Part shown: piece after piece, positions 42,974 through 50,837 of the stretch | How the letters are laid out: the number at the start of each line of letters is the position of its first letter | Numbering within the stretch: the first letter of the stretch is position 1 | Source: Cryobacterium inferilacus | Lineage (GTDB): Bacteria; Actinomycetota; Actinomycetes; Actinomycetales; Microbacteriaceae | Length of the DNA stretch: 64,000 nucleotides | Reading direction: 5' to 3' | Assembly: GCF_019599185.1 (NCBI RefSeq) | Contig: NZ_JAIEUL010000012.1 | Span: forward strand, 1 to 64,000 | The notes under the pieces: generated by a model | Told to the model about the DNA's origin: nothing | Databases searched by the model: none | Seen by the model: only the letters and a program-made list of their open reading frames with translations | Made by a program: the position numbers and the translations under genes

Positions 42974-44290
42974 CTAGCTGGACGGCCAGCCGGCTTCGAT
43001 GCTGGTGAGCACCTCGTCGGTCGGTGCTCCATTGATCCAGTTGACCATGCCCTTCCAGAAGGTGCCGGCGCCCACGGAGCCGGGCATCAGGTCGGAGCCG
43101 TCAAAGCGGAAGGTGGTTTCCGGGTCCTGGAGGATCGTGATGGCTTCCTGCAGGATCGGGCTCTGCGCGTTGGCCGGGTCGAGACCCGAGTTGGCGCTGA
43201 TGACCCCGCCGAGGCTGACGCGGCTGTTCGCCCAGTCATCGCTGGCGAGGTAGGTCTGCACGGCCTGGGTGTCAGCGTCGTCCGAGAAGGCTCCGACGAT
43301 CTCGCCACCGCCGGTCACGGCCTGGCTTCCGGCTTCTTCGGCCGGGGTGATGAAGGCCCAGACGTCACCGTCGGGACCGACCTCTCCACCGGCATCCGTG
43401 ATGAAGCCGTCGAAGAAGGATGCCTGGTGGTGCAGGGCGCAGGTGCCGGCGGCCAGCGGCGTGGCCACGTCACCGAACGCGGTGCTGTTGATCGAGCTCA
43501 CGTCGCCGAAGGTCGCGTTGACGTAGGACGGGTTCAGCAGGATCTCACCGACTGCGTCGAAGGCGGCGGTGATCGCCGGGTCAGTGAAGGGAATCTCGTT
43601 GGCAACCCACTTGTCGTAGGTCTCGGCGCCGGCCTGACGCAGAACCAGGTCCTCGACCCAGTCCGTGCCCGGCCAACCGGTTGCGTCGCCAGAGCCGAAG
43701 CCGGCGCACCACGGGGCGGTGCCGGTCTTCTCCTGGATGGTCTTGGTCACGGCGAGGAGTTCGTCCCAGGTCTCGGGAACTTCGACACCCCACTCGGTGA
43801 ACTTGGCCGGGGAGTACCAGACGAAGCCCTTGACGCTGGCCATCAGCGGAGCGCCGTAGAACGTGTCGCCCACGGTGCCGTAGGCCTTCCAGTCGGAGGA
43901 CCAGAACTCGTCGACGTTCTCTTCGACGGACGCGGGGGCCGGCTTGAGGAAGTCACGACTGGCGAGGTCGGCCATCAGGCCGGGCTGCGGGAAGATCGCG
44001 AGGTCGGGGGCGCTGCCACCCTGTGCACGGATCGCGATCTGGGCTTCGAACTCTTTGGACGACTCGTACTGGATGTCGATGTCGTTCTCTTCTTCCCAGG
44101 TCGCCCAGGACTCTTCGAGAAGCTCGGCCTCGGTGTCGGCGATGGTGCCGTAGACGCTGACGACGCCGTCGCCCTCAGCTCCAGCGTCGGCATTCGTGCT
44201 GCCGGGACCACCGGAACAGCCGGCCAGGGTAAGCCCGGCGATGGCCGCCATGGCGATGGGCGCTGTGATTCGGCGGTGGAATGACCGCAT
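42974..44290 (-). CDS. Alpha-glucoside-type sugar-binding lipoprotein, AglE-like (cassette 2)
   Basis: A 438-residue SBP_bac_1-family protein with lipobox LTLAGC (lipid Cys25). Motifs shared with the cassette-1 protein are IRAQGGSAPDLAIFPQPGLMADLA, GAPLMASVKGFVWYSP and WPGTDWVEDLVLRQAGAETYD. The two diverge elsewhere, so the sugars bound are probably related but not the same. It is divergent from the LacI gene at 44562. Confidence 0.88.
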   Translation of the reverse strand: MRSFHRRITAPIAMAAIAGLTLAGCSGGPGSTNADAGAEGDGVVSVYGTIADTEAELLEESWATWEEENDIDIQYESSKEFEAQIAIRAQGGSAPDLAIFPQPGLMADLASRDFLKPAPASVEENVDEFWSSDWKAYGTVGDTFYGAPLMASVKGFVWYSPAKFTEWGVEVPETWDELLAVTKTIQEKTGTAPWCAGFGSGDATGWPGTDWVEDLVLRQAGAETYDKWVANEIPFTDPAITAAFDAVGEILLNPSYVNATFGDVSSINSTAFGDVATPLAAGTCALHHQASFFDGFITDAGGEVGPDGDVWAFITPAEEAGSQAVTGGGEIVGAFSDDADTQAVQTYLASDDWANSRVSLGGVISANSGLDPANAQSPILQEAITILQDPETTFRFDGSDLMPGSVGAGTFWKGMVNWINGAPTDEVLTSIEAGWPSS

Positions 44291-44342
44291 GTTTCCTCCT
44301 CGTTGAGTGATGCTGGTGCTGGTGCTCTAAGTCACACGATAC

Positions 44343-44503
44343 TGGAAACGATTACATAGGGAACCGGTTCCACATCACAGATTATGGCACTAAATGCGCG
44401 GCCAATACCGGGAAATGGTCACAGATTCACAAAGATCATGCTCCAAACATGAAGATTCTTCGAGAATGCGATTTCGAGAGGCCAAGGTGGAGCAAACGAT
44501 TCC
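44343..44503. promoter_or_regulatory. LacI operators in cassette 2 intergenic region
   Basis: GGAACCGGTTCC at 44360-44371 is preceded by GGAAACGATTACATA, as in cassette 1. A second, degenerate site GCAAACGATTCC at 44492-44503 lies near the LacI start, where cassette 1 has a perfect palindrome. The 271-base gap contains no gene. Confidence 0.68.
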
Positions 44504-44561
44504 AGCACCGGGGATCGGACCGGTATGGTGTGCACAGCAGTTTTCAACGACGGAGGCCGAC

Positions 44562-45575
44562 ATGAGCGCAATCGCCGATGTCGCACGCCGGGCCGGTGTC
44601 GCCAAGGCCACTGCCTCCCGCGCGCTGAGCGGCCGCGGCTACGTGTCGGAAGAAACCCGCTCCAAGGTCATCGCCGCCGCCGCACAGATCGGCTACGTCG
44701 CCTCCCCCAACGCCGCCAGCCTGGTCACCGGACGCACCCAGAGCGTCGGCGTGATCATCCCGTTCATCAGCCGATGGTTCTTCGCCGAGGTCCTCGAAAG
44801 CCTCGAACAAGCACTCCTCGCCCGCGGGTACGACATGACCCTCTACAACCTGCCCACCCACTCGGCCGAGCGGGAACGCGTCTTCGACTTCTTCCTCGCC
44901 CGCAAGCGCTTCGACGGCGTCATCTCCGTCGGCGTCGAACTCAGCGACACCGAAGTCGCCCAACTACACCGGATGGGCCGCCCCCTGGTCGGCATCGGCG
45001 GCGAGACCCCCGGCGCCCACACCGTCGCCATCGACGACATCGCCACCGCCCGCCTCGCCACAGAGCACCTGCTCACCCTCGGCCACACCGACATCCGCCA
45101 CGTCGGCGGCGACCAGGCCCACCAAATGGACTTCGCCGTGCACACCAAACGCCTCACCGGCTTCACCGAAGCCATGCGCACCGCCGGCCTCCCCACCGAC
45201 AACGGCTTCTCGGCCTGCGCATTCACCGTCCCCGGCGGATACGAAGCCGGACTCGCCCTACTCGCCGACCCACACCAACGCCCCACCGCCGTGTTCGCCG
45301 CCAGCGACGAAATCGCCGTCGGACTCATCATCGCCGCCAGAGAACTCGGCCTCCACCTCCCCGACGACCTCTCCGTGATCGGCATCGACGGCCACCCATA
45401 CGCCGAAATGTTCCAACTCACCACCATCGAACAACACCCACGCAACCAAGCCACCCTCACCGTCGACACCCTCCTCACCGAACTCGAAAACACCCCCACC
45501 ACCACCACAACCCACCTGGTCACCCGCGCCCCGACCAACCTCGTCACGCGCTCCAGCACCAGCCCACCACGCTGA
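44562..45575 (+). CDS. LacI-family regulator, cassette 2
   Basis: A 337-residue regulator nearly identical to the cassette-1 protein. By eye there are about 20 substitutions outside the C-terminal tail, and most nucleotide differences are synonymous. The HTH residues differ at only one or two places (VARRAGVAKATASRAL, SEETRSK), so both proteins should bind the same operator family. It starts at ATG 44562 behind GACGGAGG. Codon use is the same unusual CAA/AAA/GAA-rich type. The gene is followed by dispersed palindrome copy 3. Confidence 0.92.
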   Translation: MSAIADVARRAGVAKATASRALSGRGYVSEETRSKVIAAAAQIGYVASPNAASLVTGRTQSVGVIIPFISRWFFAEVLESLEQALLARGYDMTLYNLPTHSAERERVFDFFLARKRFDGVISVGVELSDTEVAQLHRMGRPLVGIGGETPGAHTVAIDDIATARLATEHLLTLGHTDIRHVGGDQAHQMDFAVHTKRLTGFTEAMRTAGLPTDNGFSACAFTVPGGYEAGLALLADPHQRPTAVFAASDEIAVGLIIAARELGLHLPDDLSVIGIDGHPYAEMFQLTTIEQHPRNQATLTVDTLLTELENTPTTTTTHLVTRAPTNLVTRSSTSPPR

Positions 45576-45587
45576 CCACACAGGCCC

Positions 45588-45654
45588 AACTGTTACCCGT
45601 GCGGACAACTGCACCCGGCACACCGGGCGCAATAGTCCGCAACGGCAACAGTTG
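45588..45654. repeat. Dispersed palindrome, copy 3
   Basis: Inner arms lie at 45601-45618 and 45623-45640 around the loop CACA, with a few mismatches compared with copies 1 and 2. The outer arms CAACTGTTACCCG and CGGCAACAGTTG are conserved. It lies 12 bases beyond the LacI stop and before the glycosylase gene. Confidence 0.85.
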
Positions 45655-45699
45655 CAGCGACCGTCCGATCCGTCGGCGGTTCGGGTTAGCCTCGAGGGA

Positions 45700-46644
45700 A
45701 TGATTTCCGATCCAGCCACGGAGGCGAGCGGCGCCGTCACACCGACGGCCCGCACCCGGTACACGCCCCGGCACGCGTTCGACCTGGCGGCCACCATGGC
45801 CCCGCACCGGCGTGGCACTGGCGACCCCACGTGCCGCACCGATGCGGCCGGCATCTGGCGCACGCAGCGCACCCCGCACGGCCCGGCGACCCTGCTGCTG
45901 AGCCGTGGCACCGACGGCGTGGTGGATGCGCGCGCCTGGGGGCCAGGCTCCGACTGGAGCATCGGGCAGGTGCCGGCGTTGCTCGGCGCGGACGACGACT
46001 GGTCTGGCCTGGACCTGAGCGGCCACCCGGCCATCAACGAGGTGCGCCGGCGGGCGCCCGGGGTGTGGCTGGGCAGCTCCGGACTGGTCTTCGAGTCGCT
46101 GGTCCCCGCGATCATCGAACAGAAGGTCACCACGGTCGAGGCCCACCGCGCCTGGAACCGGCTGATCCGCCAGCACGGCGACCCCGCACCGGGGCCGGCG
46201 CCTGCGGGCATGATGGTCTCCCCTGGGCCGGAGCGGTGGCGGCTCATCCCGTCGTGGGACTGGCATCGGGCCGGCGTCGACCCGCGCCGCTCCCGCACCG
46301 CGGTGACCGCGGCGGCGGTCGCACCCGCACTGGATCGACCGGTCGACGCGGTCACGGCCGGCCGCCGATTGCAGTCGCTGGCCGGCATCGGCCGCTGGAC
46401 CGCGGCCGAGGTGACGCAGCGCTCCCACGGCGATGCGGATGCCGTGAGTGTGGGCGACTACCACCTCGCCGCCCAGGTGGGGTGGGCCCTCACCGGCGCA
46501 CCGGTCGACGACGACGGCATGCTCGAACTGCTCGAACCCTTCATCGGCCATCGCCAGCGGGTGGTGCGCCTCATCCTGGGCAGCGGCTACCGTGCGCCCA
46601 GGCACGGGCCGCGCATGACCATCCAGGACCACCGCGGTCACTGA
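45700..46644 (+). CDS. DNA-3-methyladenine glycosylase II family (AlkA-like)
   Basis: A 314-residue HhH-GPD-type glycosylase that removes alkylated bases. The helix-hairpin-helix appears as LQSLAGIGRWTAAEVTQRS, and the catalytic Asp lies in VSVGDYHLAAQVGWAL. VPAIIEQKVTTVEAHRAWNRLI is the conserved DNA-contact helix region. No Cys ligands of the Fe-S cluster type are present, as expected for AlkA. The ATG at 45700 gives the usual length; the frame is open 16 codons upstream. It is convergent with a MarR gene. Confidence 0.85.
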   Translation: MISDPATEASGAVTPTARTRYTPRHAFDLAATMAPHRRGTGDPTCRTDAAGIWRTQRTPHGPATLLLSRGTDGVVDARAWGPGSDWSIGQVPALLGADDDWSGLDLSGHPAINEVRRRAPGVWLGSSGLVFESLVPAIIEQKVTTVEAHRAWNRLIRQHGDPAPGPAPAGMMVSPGPERWRLIPSWDWHRAGVDPRRSRTAVTAAAVAPALDRPVDAVTAGRRLQSLAGIGRWTAAEVTQRSHGDADAVSVGDYHLAAQVGWALTGAPVDDDGMLELLEPFIGHRQRVVRLILGSGYRAPRHGPRMTIQDHRGH

Positions 46645-46662
46645 CCGGGGCCGCCAGCAGCG

Positions 46663-47130
46663 TCAGCGGGGCGGAGTGCCCGCCCGCTTGGGAGTGGTCA
46701 TCCGCTCTGTCGCCTGCACCCGGTCGCGCAGGATGGCGACCGCACGGTCGAGGGTGTCGATATCGGCGGCCGGCAGGTCGGCGAAGTAGGGCAGCAGGGC
46801 GGCGGCCAGTTCGCTGCGCCAGGCGGTGAGGGCGGCATTGCCGGCCGGGGTCATGTCGATCAGGCTGACGCGAGCGTCGTCTGCGTCGCTCGTGCGTTCG
46901 GCCCAACCGCGGGTGACGAGCCCGGCGACCAGTTTGGTGGCGGTGGGCTGTGAGACCCGGCTCAGGTCGGCAAGCTCCCCCAGCCGGATCGGGCCGGTGG
47001 ACAGCAGAACGCTGAGGGTGCGCCACAGGGCGGGCGATTCGCTGCCGTGAGCGGCGCGCGCGGCCACCCGGGTGAGACGGTGATTGACGGAGACCAGGTC
47101 CCCGAGCAGGTCCTGAAGATCGGCGGGCAT
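46663..47130 (-). CDS. MarR-family regulator
   Basis: A 155-residue winged-helix regulator. The recognition region reads RLGELADLSRVSQPTATKLVAGLVTRGWAERTSDADDARVSLIDMTPAG, with the wing SDADDAR typical of MarR. Flanking helices would form the dimer. It is downstream of rplL on the same strand, separated by a hairpin. It may be the regulator that binds the site at 48460-48473, but the MarR gene at 50272 is equally possible. Confidence 0.88.
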   Translation of the reverse strand: MPADLQDLLGDLVSVNHRLTRVAARAAHGSESPALWRTLSVLLSTGPIRLGELADLSRVSQPTATKLVAGLVTRGWAERTSDADDARVSLIDMTPAGNAALTAWRSELAAALLPYFADLPAADIDTLDRAVAILRDRVQATERMTTPKRAGTPPR

Positions 47131-47161
47131 TCCCCCACCCTAACCAGCCGTTAACGGCAGC

Positions 47162-47190
47162 GGGCGCCGCATCCAGTGGATGCGACGCCC
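47162..47190 (-). terminator. Hairpin after rplL
   Basis: A stem GGGCG(c)CGCATCC against its complement with one mismatch and a 3-base loop, 33 bases beyond the rplL stop. There is no T-run on the minus strand, so termination may be incomplete. Confidence 0.65.
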
Positions 47191-47222
47191 GTGCGAGTAA
47201 CTATCCCCTCGCGGGGATGAGA

Positions 47223-47606
47223 CTACTTGAGGGTGACGGTGGCGCCAGCGGCCTCGAGGGAAGCCTTTGCCTTCTCGGCAGCTTCCTTCGCAACGCCCTC
47301 GAGGACGGCCTTCGGCGCGCCATCGACAACGGCCTTGGCCTCGCCGAGGCCCAGGCTGGTGAGCTCGCGCACAACCTTGATGACCTGGATCTTCTTGTCG
47401 CCAACGGCGTCGAGGATGACGTCGAACGCGCTCTGCTCTTCGACCTCTTCGACAGCGGCGGCGGGGCCAGCGGCTCCGGCGACGGCGACGGGGGCAGCGG
47501 CGGTGACCTCGAAGGTCTCCTCGAATGCCTTGACGAACTCGGAGAGCTCGATGAGGGTGAGGCCCTTGAACTGCTCAAGCAGTTCTTCGGTGGAAAGCTT
47601 TGCCAT
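47223..47606 (-). CDS. rplL: Ribosomal protein L7/L12
   Basis: A 127-residue stalk protein. The N-terminal dimerisation domain ([30 protein letters not shown]) is followed by an Ala/Val/Pro-rich hinge and the C-terminal factor-binding domain ([49 protein letters not shown]). It follows rplJ on the same strand, 53 bases downstream. The rplK-rplA pair is not in this window. Confidence 0.98.
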   Translation of the reverse strand: MAKLSTEELLEQFKGLTLIELSEFVKAFEETFEVTAAAPVAVAGAAGPAAAVEEVEEQSAFDVILDAVGDKKIQVIKVVRELTSLGLGEAKAVVDGAPKAVLEGVAKEAAEKAKASLEAAGATVTLK

Positions 47607-47659
47607 GATTTTTCTCCTATTGGTTTCTAAAGTTACTCACCGCGGTACCAGGCAGATGC

Positions 47660-48175
47660 CTAGTTCGCGGACTCCTGCTTTTCACGCAGCGCGTCGATGG
47701 TGCGAACAGCCTTCGACAGCGGTGCGTTGAACAGATATGCGGCTCCGAACAGCGAGGCCTTGAAGGCGCCGGCAAGCTTGCCGAGCAGAACTTCACGGGA
47801 CTCGAGGTCGGCGAGCTTGCCTACCTCTGCGGCGGTCAGGGGGTTACCGTCGAAGTAACCGCCCTTGACAACCAGGAGAGGGTTTGCCTTGGTAAAGGCA
47901 CGCAGCTTCTTTGCAACGGCGACAGGGTCACCGTGCACGAAAGCGATTGCGGACGGGCCAACGAGCTCCTCGTCAAAAGACGTGATGCCGGCGTTGTTGG
48001 CCGCAATCTTGGTCAGCGTGTTCTTTACCACGGCGTACGTGGCGTCCTCACTGATGGACGTGCGCAGCTCCTTGAGCTTCGCAACAGTGAGTCCGCGGTA
48101 CTCGGTGAGCAGAACGGCGGTCGAGCTCTGGAACTTGTCCTGCAGCTCGGCGACCGTTGCTTCCTTGTTCGCCAT
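47660..48175 (-). CDS. rplJ: Ribosomal protein L10
   Basis: A 171-residue protein that anchors the L7/L12 stalk. The N-terminus [38 protein letters not shown] and the central [19 protein letters not shown] are typical. The C-terminal helix ([21 protein letters not shown]) is the L12-binding part. Its leader forms an L10-type structure with an intrinsic hairpin at 48224-48252, through which L10 usually represses its own operon. Confidence 0.97.
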   Translation of the reverse strand: MANKEATVAELQDKFQSSTAVLLTEYRGLTVAKLKELRTSISEDATYAVVKNTLTKIAANNAGITSFDEELVGPSAIAFVHGDPVAVAKKLRAFTKANPLLVVKGGYFDGNPLTAAEVGKLADLESREVLLGKLAGAFKASLFGAAYLFNAPLSKAVRTIDALREKQESAN

Positions 48176-48189
48176 GGCGCTCCTCTAAA

Positions 48190-48330
48190 TATTCATGTGC
48201 CGGTAGCCCGGGGCGCAGACATGAAAAAAGCCCCAGCGCAAGCGCCGGAGCTGAGGCCAGTTGAACTGGCTAACTTCGAACACCTGCGCGGGCCGTTCAC
48301 GTGAATGAACCTTCGATCGCTTTTCCATTT
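48190..48330 (-). promoter_or_regulatory. Ribosomal protein L10 leader with terminator-like hairpin
   Basis: The leader of rplJ contains several short complementary arms, such as TAGCCAGTT against AACTGGC, and a strong hairpin at 48224-48252: GCTCCGGCGC, TT, GCGCTGGGGC, then a T-run. This is the general layout of L10 leaders, where L10-L12 binding influences read-through. The exact fold was not computed. Confidence 0.7.
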
Positions 48331-48431
48331 CTGGGCAGCGACAACCGGCGGTCTTTGGCTGTTCCCCACCATACGGGATGCCCGCCCTCCCGCGCAAATC
48401 GGCGGCACCACGAACCGGTGACGAAAACTAG

Positions 48432-48473
48432 TTGACAGAAGTCCACTATGTATTTATAGTTGACATCTGTCAA
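48432..48473 (+). promoter_or_regulatory. Consensus promoter with MarR/TetR-type operator
   Basis: TTGACA (48432-48437), 17 bases, and TATAGT (48455-48460) form a near-perfect housekeeping promoter. The dyad TTGACA-TC-TGTCAA at 48460-48473 covers the expected start site, so a bound repressor would block initiation. It reads into the MFS exporter gene at 48492, leaving a leader of only a few bases to about 25 bases. Confidence 0.75.
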
Positions 48474-48491
48474 TCATCTAGCTGGAGACTC

Positions 48492-50261
48492 ATGTCACGC
48501 CGTTCCCCCACCACGTCCCCGAACCGGGCCATCACGGCCGACGGTTCCATGACCAAGCGCCAGGTTCTCGAGGCCCTCTCCGGCTTGCTCCTGGGCATGT
48601 TCGTCTCGATCCTGGCCGGCACAGTGGTCAGCACGTCGTTGCCGATCATCATCTCCGACCTCAAGGGCGATCAGTCCGCCTACACCTGGGTCATCACCGC
48701 GACCCTGCTCGCCACCACGGTGTCCACGCCCATCTGGGGCAAGTTCGCCGACCTCTTCAACCGCAAGCTGCTCATCCAGCTCGCTCTGGCCACCTTCGTG
48801 ATCGGCTCGGCGCTGGCCGGCTTCTCCCAGGACACCGGCACCCTGATCGGCTTCCGGGTGCTGCAGGGCCTCGGCGCCGGCGGCCTGGCCGCGCTCAGCC
48901 AGATCATCATGGCCGACATCATCAGCCCCCGTGACCGCGGCAAGTATGCCGGCCTGTTCGGTGGCGTCATGGCCCTCGGCACCGTCGGCGGGCCGCTGCT
49001 CGGCGGCGTGGTGACGGATGCCTTCGGCTGGCGCTGGAACTTCTTCATCGCGCTGCCCATCGCCATCGTCGCCATCGTGCTGCTGCAGCGCACCCTGCAC
49101 CTGCCGCCGCGAGTGAAGCGGGTCGTGAAGATCGACTACCTCGGTGCCGCCCTCATCGCCGGCGGCGTCTCGCTGCTGATGATCTGGGTCACCCTGGCCG
49201 GCAACGACTTCGAGTGGGCATCCGTCACCTCGTTCGTCATGGTCGCCGCCGCCGCCGTTCTGCTCATCGCCGCCGTGATCGTGGAGTTCAAGGCACCAGA
49301 GCCGATCATCCCGCTCACTCTGTTCAAGAACCGCACCTTCACCCTCGCCACCGTCGCCAGCATCTCCGTGGGTGTGTCGATGTTCGGCACCTCGGTCTTC
49401 CTCAGCCAGTACATGCAGCTGGCCCGCGGCGCCACGCCCACCCAGTCCGGCCTGCTCACCATCCCGATGATGGGTGGACTGCTCATCTCCTCCACCCTGT
49501 TCGGCACCCTGATCAGCCGCACCGGCAAGTGGAAGGCGATCATGGTCTCCGGCAGCGTGGCCGTCGTCGCCGGCCTGCTCCTGCTCGGCACCCTGCAGTA
49601 CGACACCAACCTGATCCTGGTCGGCATCTACATGTTCGTCCTCGGCGCCGGCCTCGGCATGGTCATGCAGAACCTGGTGCTGGTGGTGCAGAACTCCATC
49701 GAGGTGCAGAACCTCGGTGTGGCCACGAGCGCCGTCACCTTCTTCCGCAGCCTCGGCGGCACCGTCGGTGTCTCCGTGCTCGGTTCGGTGCTCGGCACCG
49801 TCGTCGCCCAGCAGATCACGGACGGCATCGCCGGCCTCAAGCCGGCCGACCAGGCCGTCGCGATCGAGACGCTCGGCTCCGGCGTCATCCCGCACGTCAA
49901 TTCGCTGCCGGGAGCGATCCGGATCGTGGTCGAATCGGCGTACGGCTCCGGGGTTGGCACGGTGTTCCTGCTCGGTGTCCCCCTGGCGATCATCACCCTG
50001 ATCATGGTCGCGCTGATGCCCAACGCCTCGCTCGGCACCCAGACGGCGATCGCCCTCGGCAACGCCAAGGCGGCACTCGACGCCGAACACGCGCAGGAGC
50101 GGGCCGACCAGCGCGAGGTCGAAGACGCCGAGGACATCCTGATCGAGGTGGGTGCCGCATCCGCCGCCCTCTCCCCGGTCGGCCGGGCGCACCCGACCGG
50201 AACCATCCAGGTGACCCGGGCGAACGAGGACCCGTCGGGAAACCCCGGCGCGGGTCGCTAG
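48492..50261 (+). CDS. MFS multidrug exporter, DHA2/EmrB-QacA type
   Basis: A 589-residue membrane protein with about 14 hydrophobic segments. Family motifs are STSLPIIISDL near TM1, WGKFADLFNRK (loop 2-3 motif A), and GLGAGGLAALSQIIMADI with GVMALGTVGGPLLGG (motif C), indicating proton-coupled drug efflux. The C-terminus has a 75-residue cytoplasmic tail rich in Glu/Asp/Ala. The ATG at 48492 has CTGGAG upstream; a start 20 codons earlier would lie in the promoter. It is followed closely by a MarR gene, probably co-transcribed. Confidence 0.9.
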   Translation: MSRRSPTTSPNRAITADGSMTKRQVLEALSGLLLGMFVSILAGTVVSTSLPIIISDLKGDQSAYTWVITATLLATTVSTPIWGKFADLFNRKLLIQLALATFVIGSALAGFSQDTGTLIGFRVLQGLGAGGLAALSQIIMADIISPRDRGKYAGLFGGVMALGTVGGPLLGGVVTDAFGWRWNFFIALPIAIVAIVLLQRTLHLPPRVKRVVKIDYLGAALIAGGVSLLMIWVTLAGNDFEWASVTSFVMVAAAAVLLIAAVIVEFKAPEPIIPLTLFKNRTFTLATVASISVGVSMFGTSVFLSQYMQLARGATPTQSGLLTIPMMGGLLISSTLFGTLISRTGKWKAIMVSGSVAVVAGLLLLGTLQYDTNLILVGIYMFVLGAGLGMVMQNLVLVVQNSIEVQNLGVATSAVTFFRSLGGTVGVSVLGSVLGTVVAQQITDGIAGLKPADQAVAIETLGSGVIPHVNSLPGAIRIVVESAYGSGVGTVFLLGVPLAIITLIMVALMPNASLGTQTAIALGNAKAALDAEHAQERADQREVEDAEDILIEVGAASAALSPVGRAHPTGTIQVTRANEDPSGNPGAGR

Positions 50262-50271
50262 TGTGATAGTC

Positions 50272-50781
50272 ATGACCGAGAACGTCGAGCACCCCACGGT
50301 CACCGGCCCCGGCACGCCCCCGGCGGCCGACGTCGCCGAGGCCCTGGCCGAAGTCGAAGACCAGATGATGCAGCTCGCGGCCTATGTGCGCGGCGCCATG
50401 CGCCAGGTCGCCACACACATCGACCCGGCGCTGCAGCCCTTCGGTCTCAAGATCCTGCGGCTGCTGCGACGCTGCGGCCCGACGCACGCGAGCGCCCTCG
50501 CCGAGTCGCTCGACGTGGACCGCAGTGTGATCAGCCGCCAGGCTCGGCTGCTCGAGGAGTTGGGGCTGCTGGAGCTCGCCGCCGATCCGGCCGACGGGCG
50601 CGCGAAGTTCCTCGCGGTCACCCCGTTGGCGATCGAGAAGATGGCGGCGGTGCCCGGCGGGGACAAGTCCTTCGTGCACGCCAGGTTGGCCGGCTGGCCG
50701 GAGGCCGACCTCACCCAGTTCGCGCTGCTGCTGAAGCGGCTGAACTCGCCCGCCGGCGACGAGCCGAACCCGGCCGCATAA
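50272..50781 (+). CDS. MarR-family regulator linked to the MFS exporter
   Basis: A 169-residue winged-helix protein. The DNA-binding part is LALRRCGPTHAS-like: GPTHASALAESLDVDRSVISRQARLLEELGLLELAADPADGRAKFLAVTP. It begins 10 bases after the exporter stop (ATG 50272; a GTG at 50263 is also possible). The likely target is the TTGACATCTGTCAA dyad in front of the exporter gene, giving an autoregulated efflux operon. Effector unknown. Confidence 0.88.
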   Translation: MTENVEHPTVTGPGTPPAADVAEALAEVEDQMMQLAAYVRGAMRQVATHIDPALQPFGLKILRLLRRCGPTHASALAESLDVDRSVISRQARLLEELGLLELAADPADGRAKFLAVTPLAIEKMAAVPGGDKSFVHARLAGWPEADLTQFALLLKRLNSPAGDEPNPAA

Positions 50782-50837
50782 CCCGTCAGGGTCGAGTCCC
50801 CTGCGCCGGCACGGGCCGTGCAGGCATTATGGGTTGC

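Noticed and set aside
48495-50315. Long open frames opposite real genes, such as about 600 codons antisense to the MFS exporter or 646 codons antisense to nrdE
   Set aside because: High GC keeps antisense frames free of stops. The predicted products are Arg/Gly/Ala/His-rich without any domain, and the sense frames carry clear family motifs.
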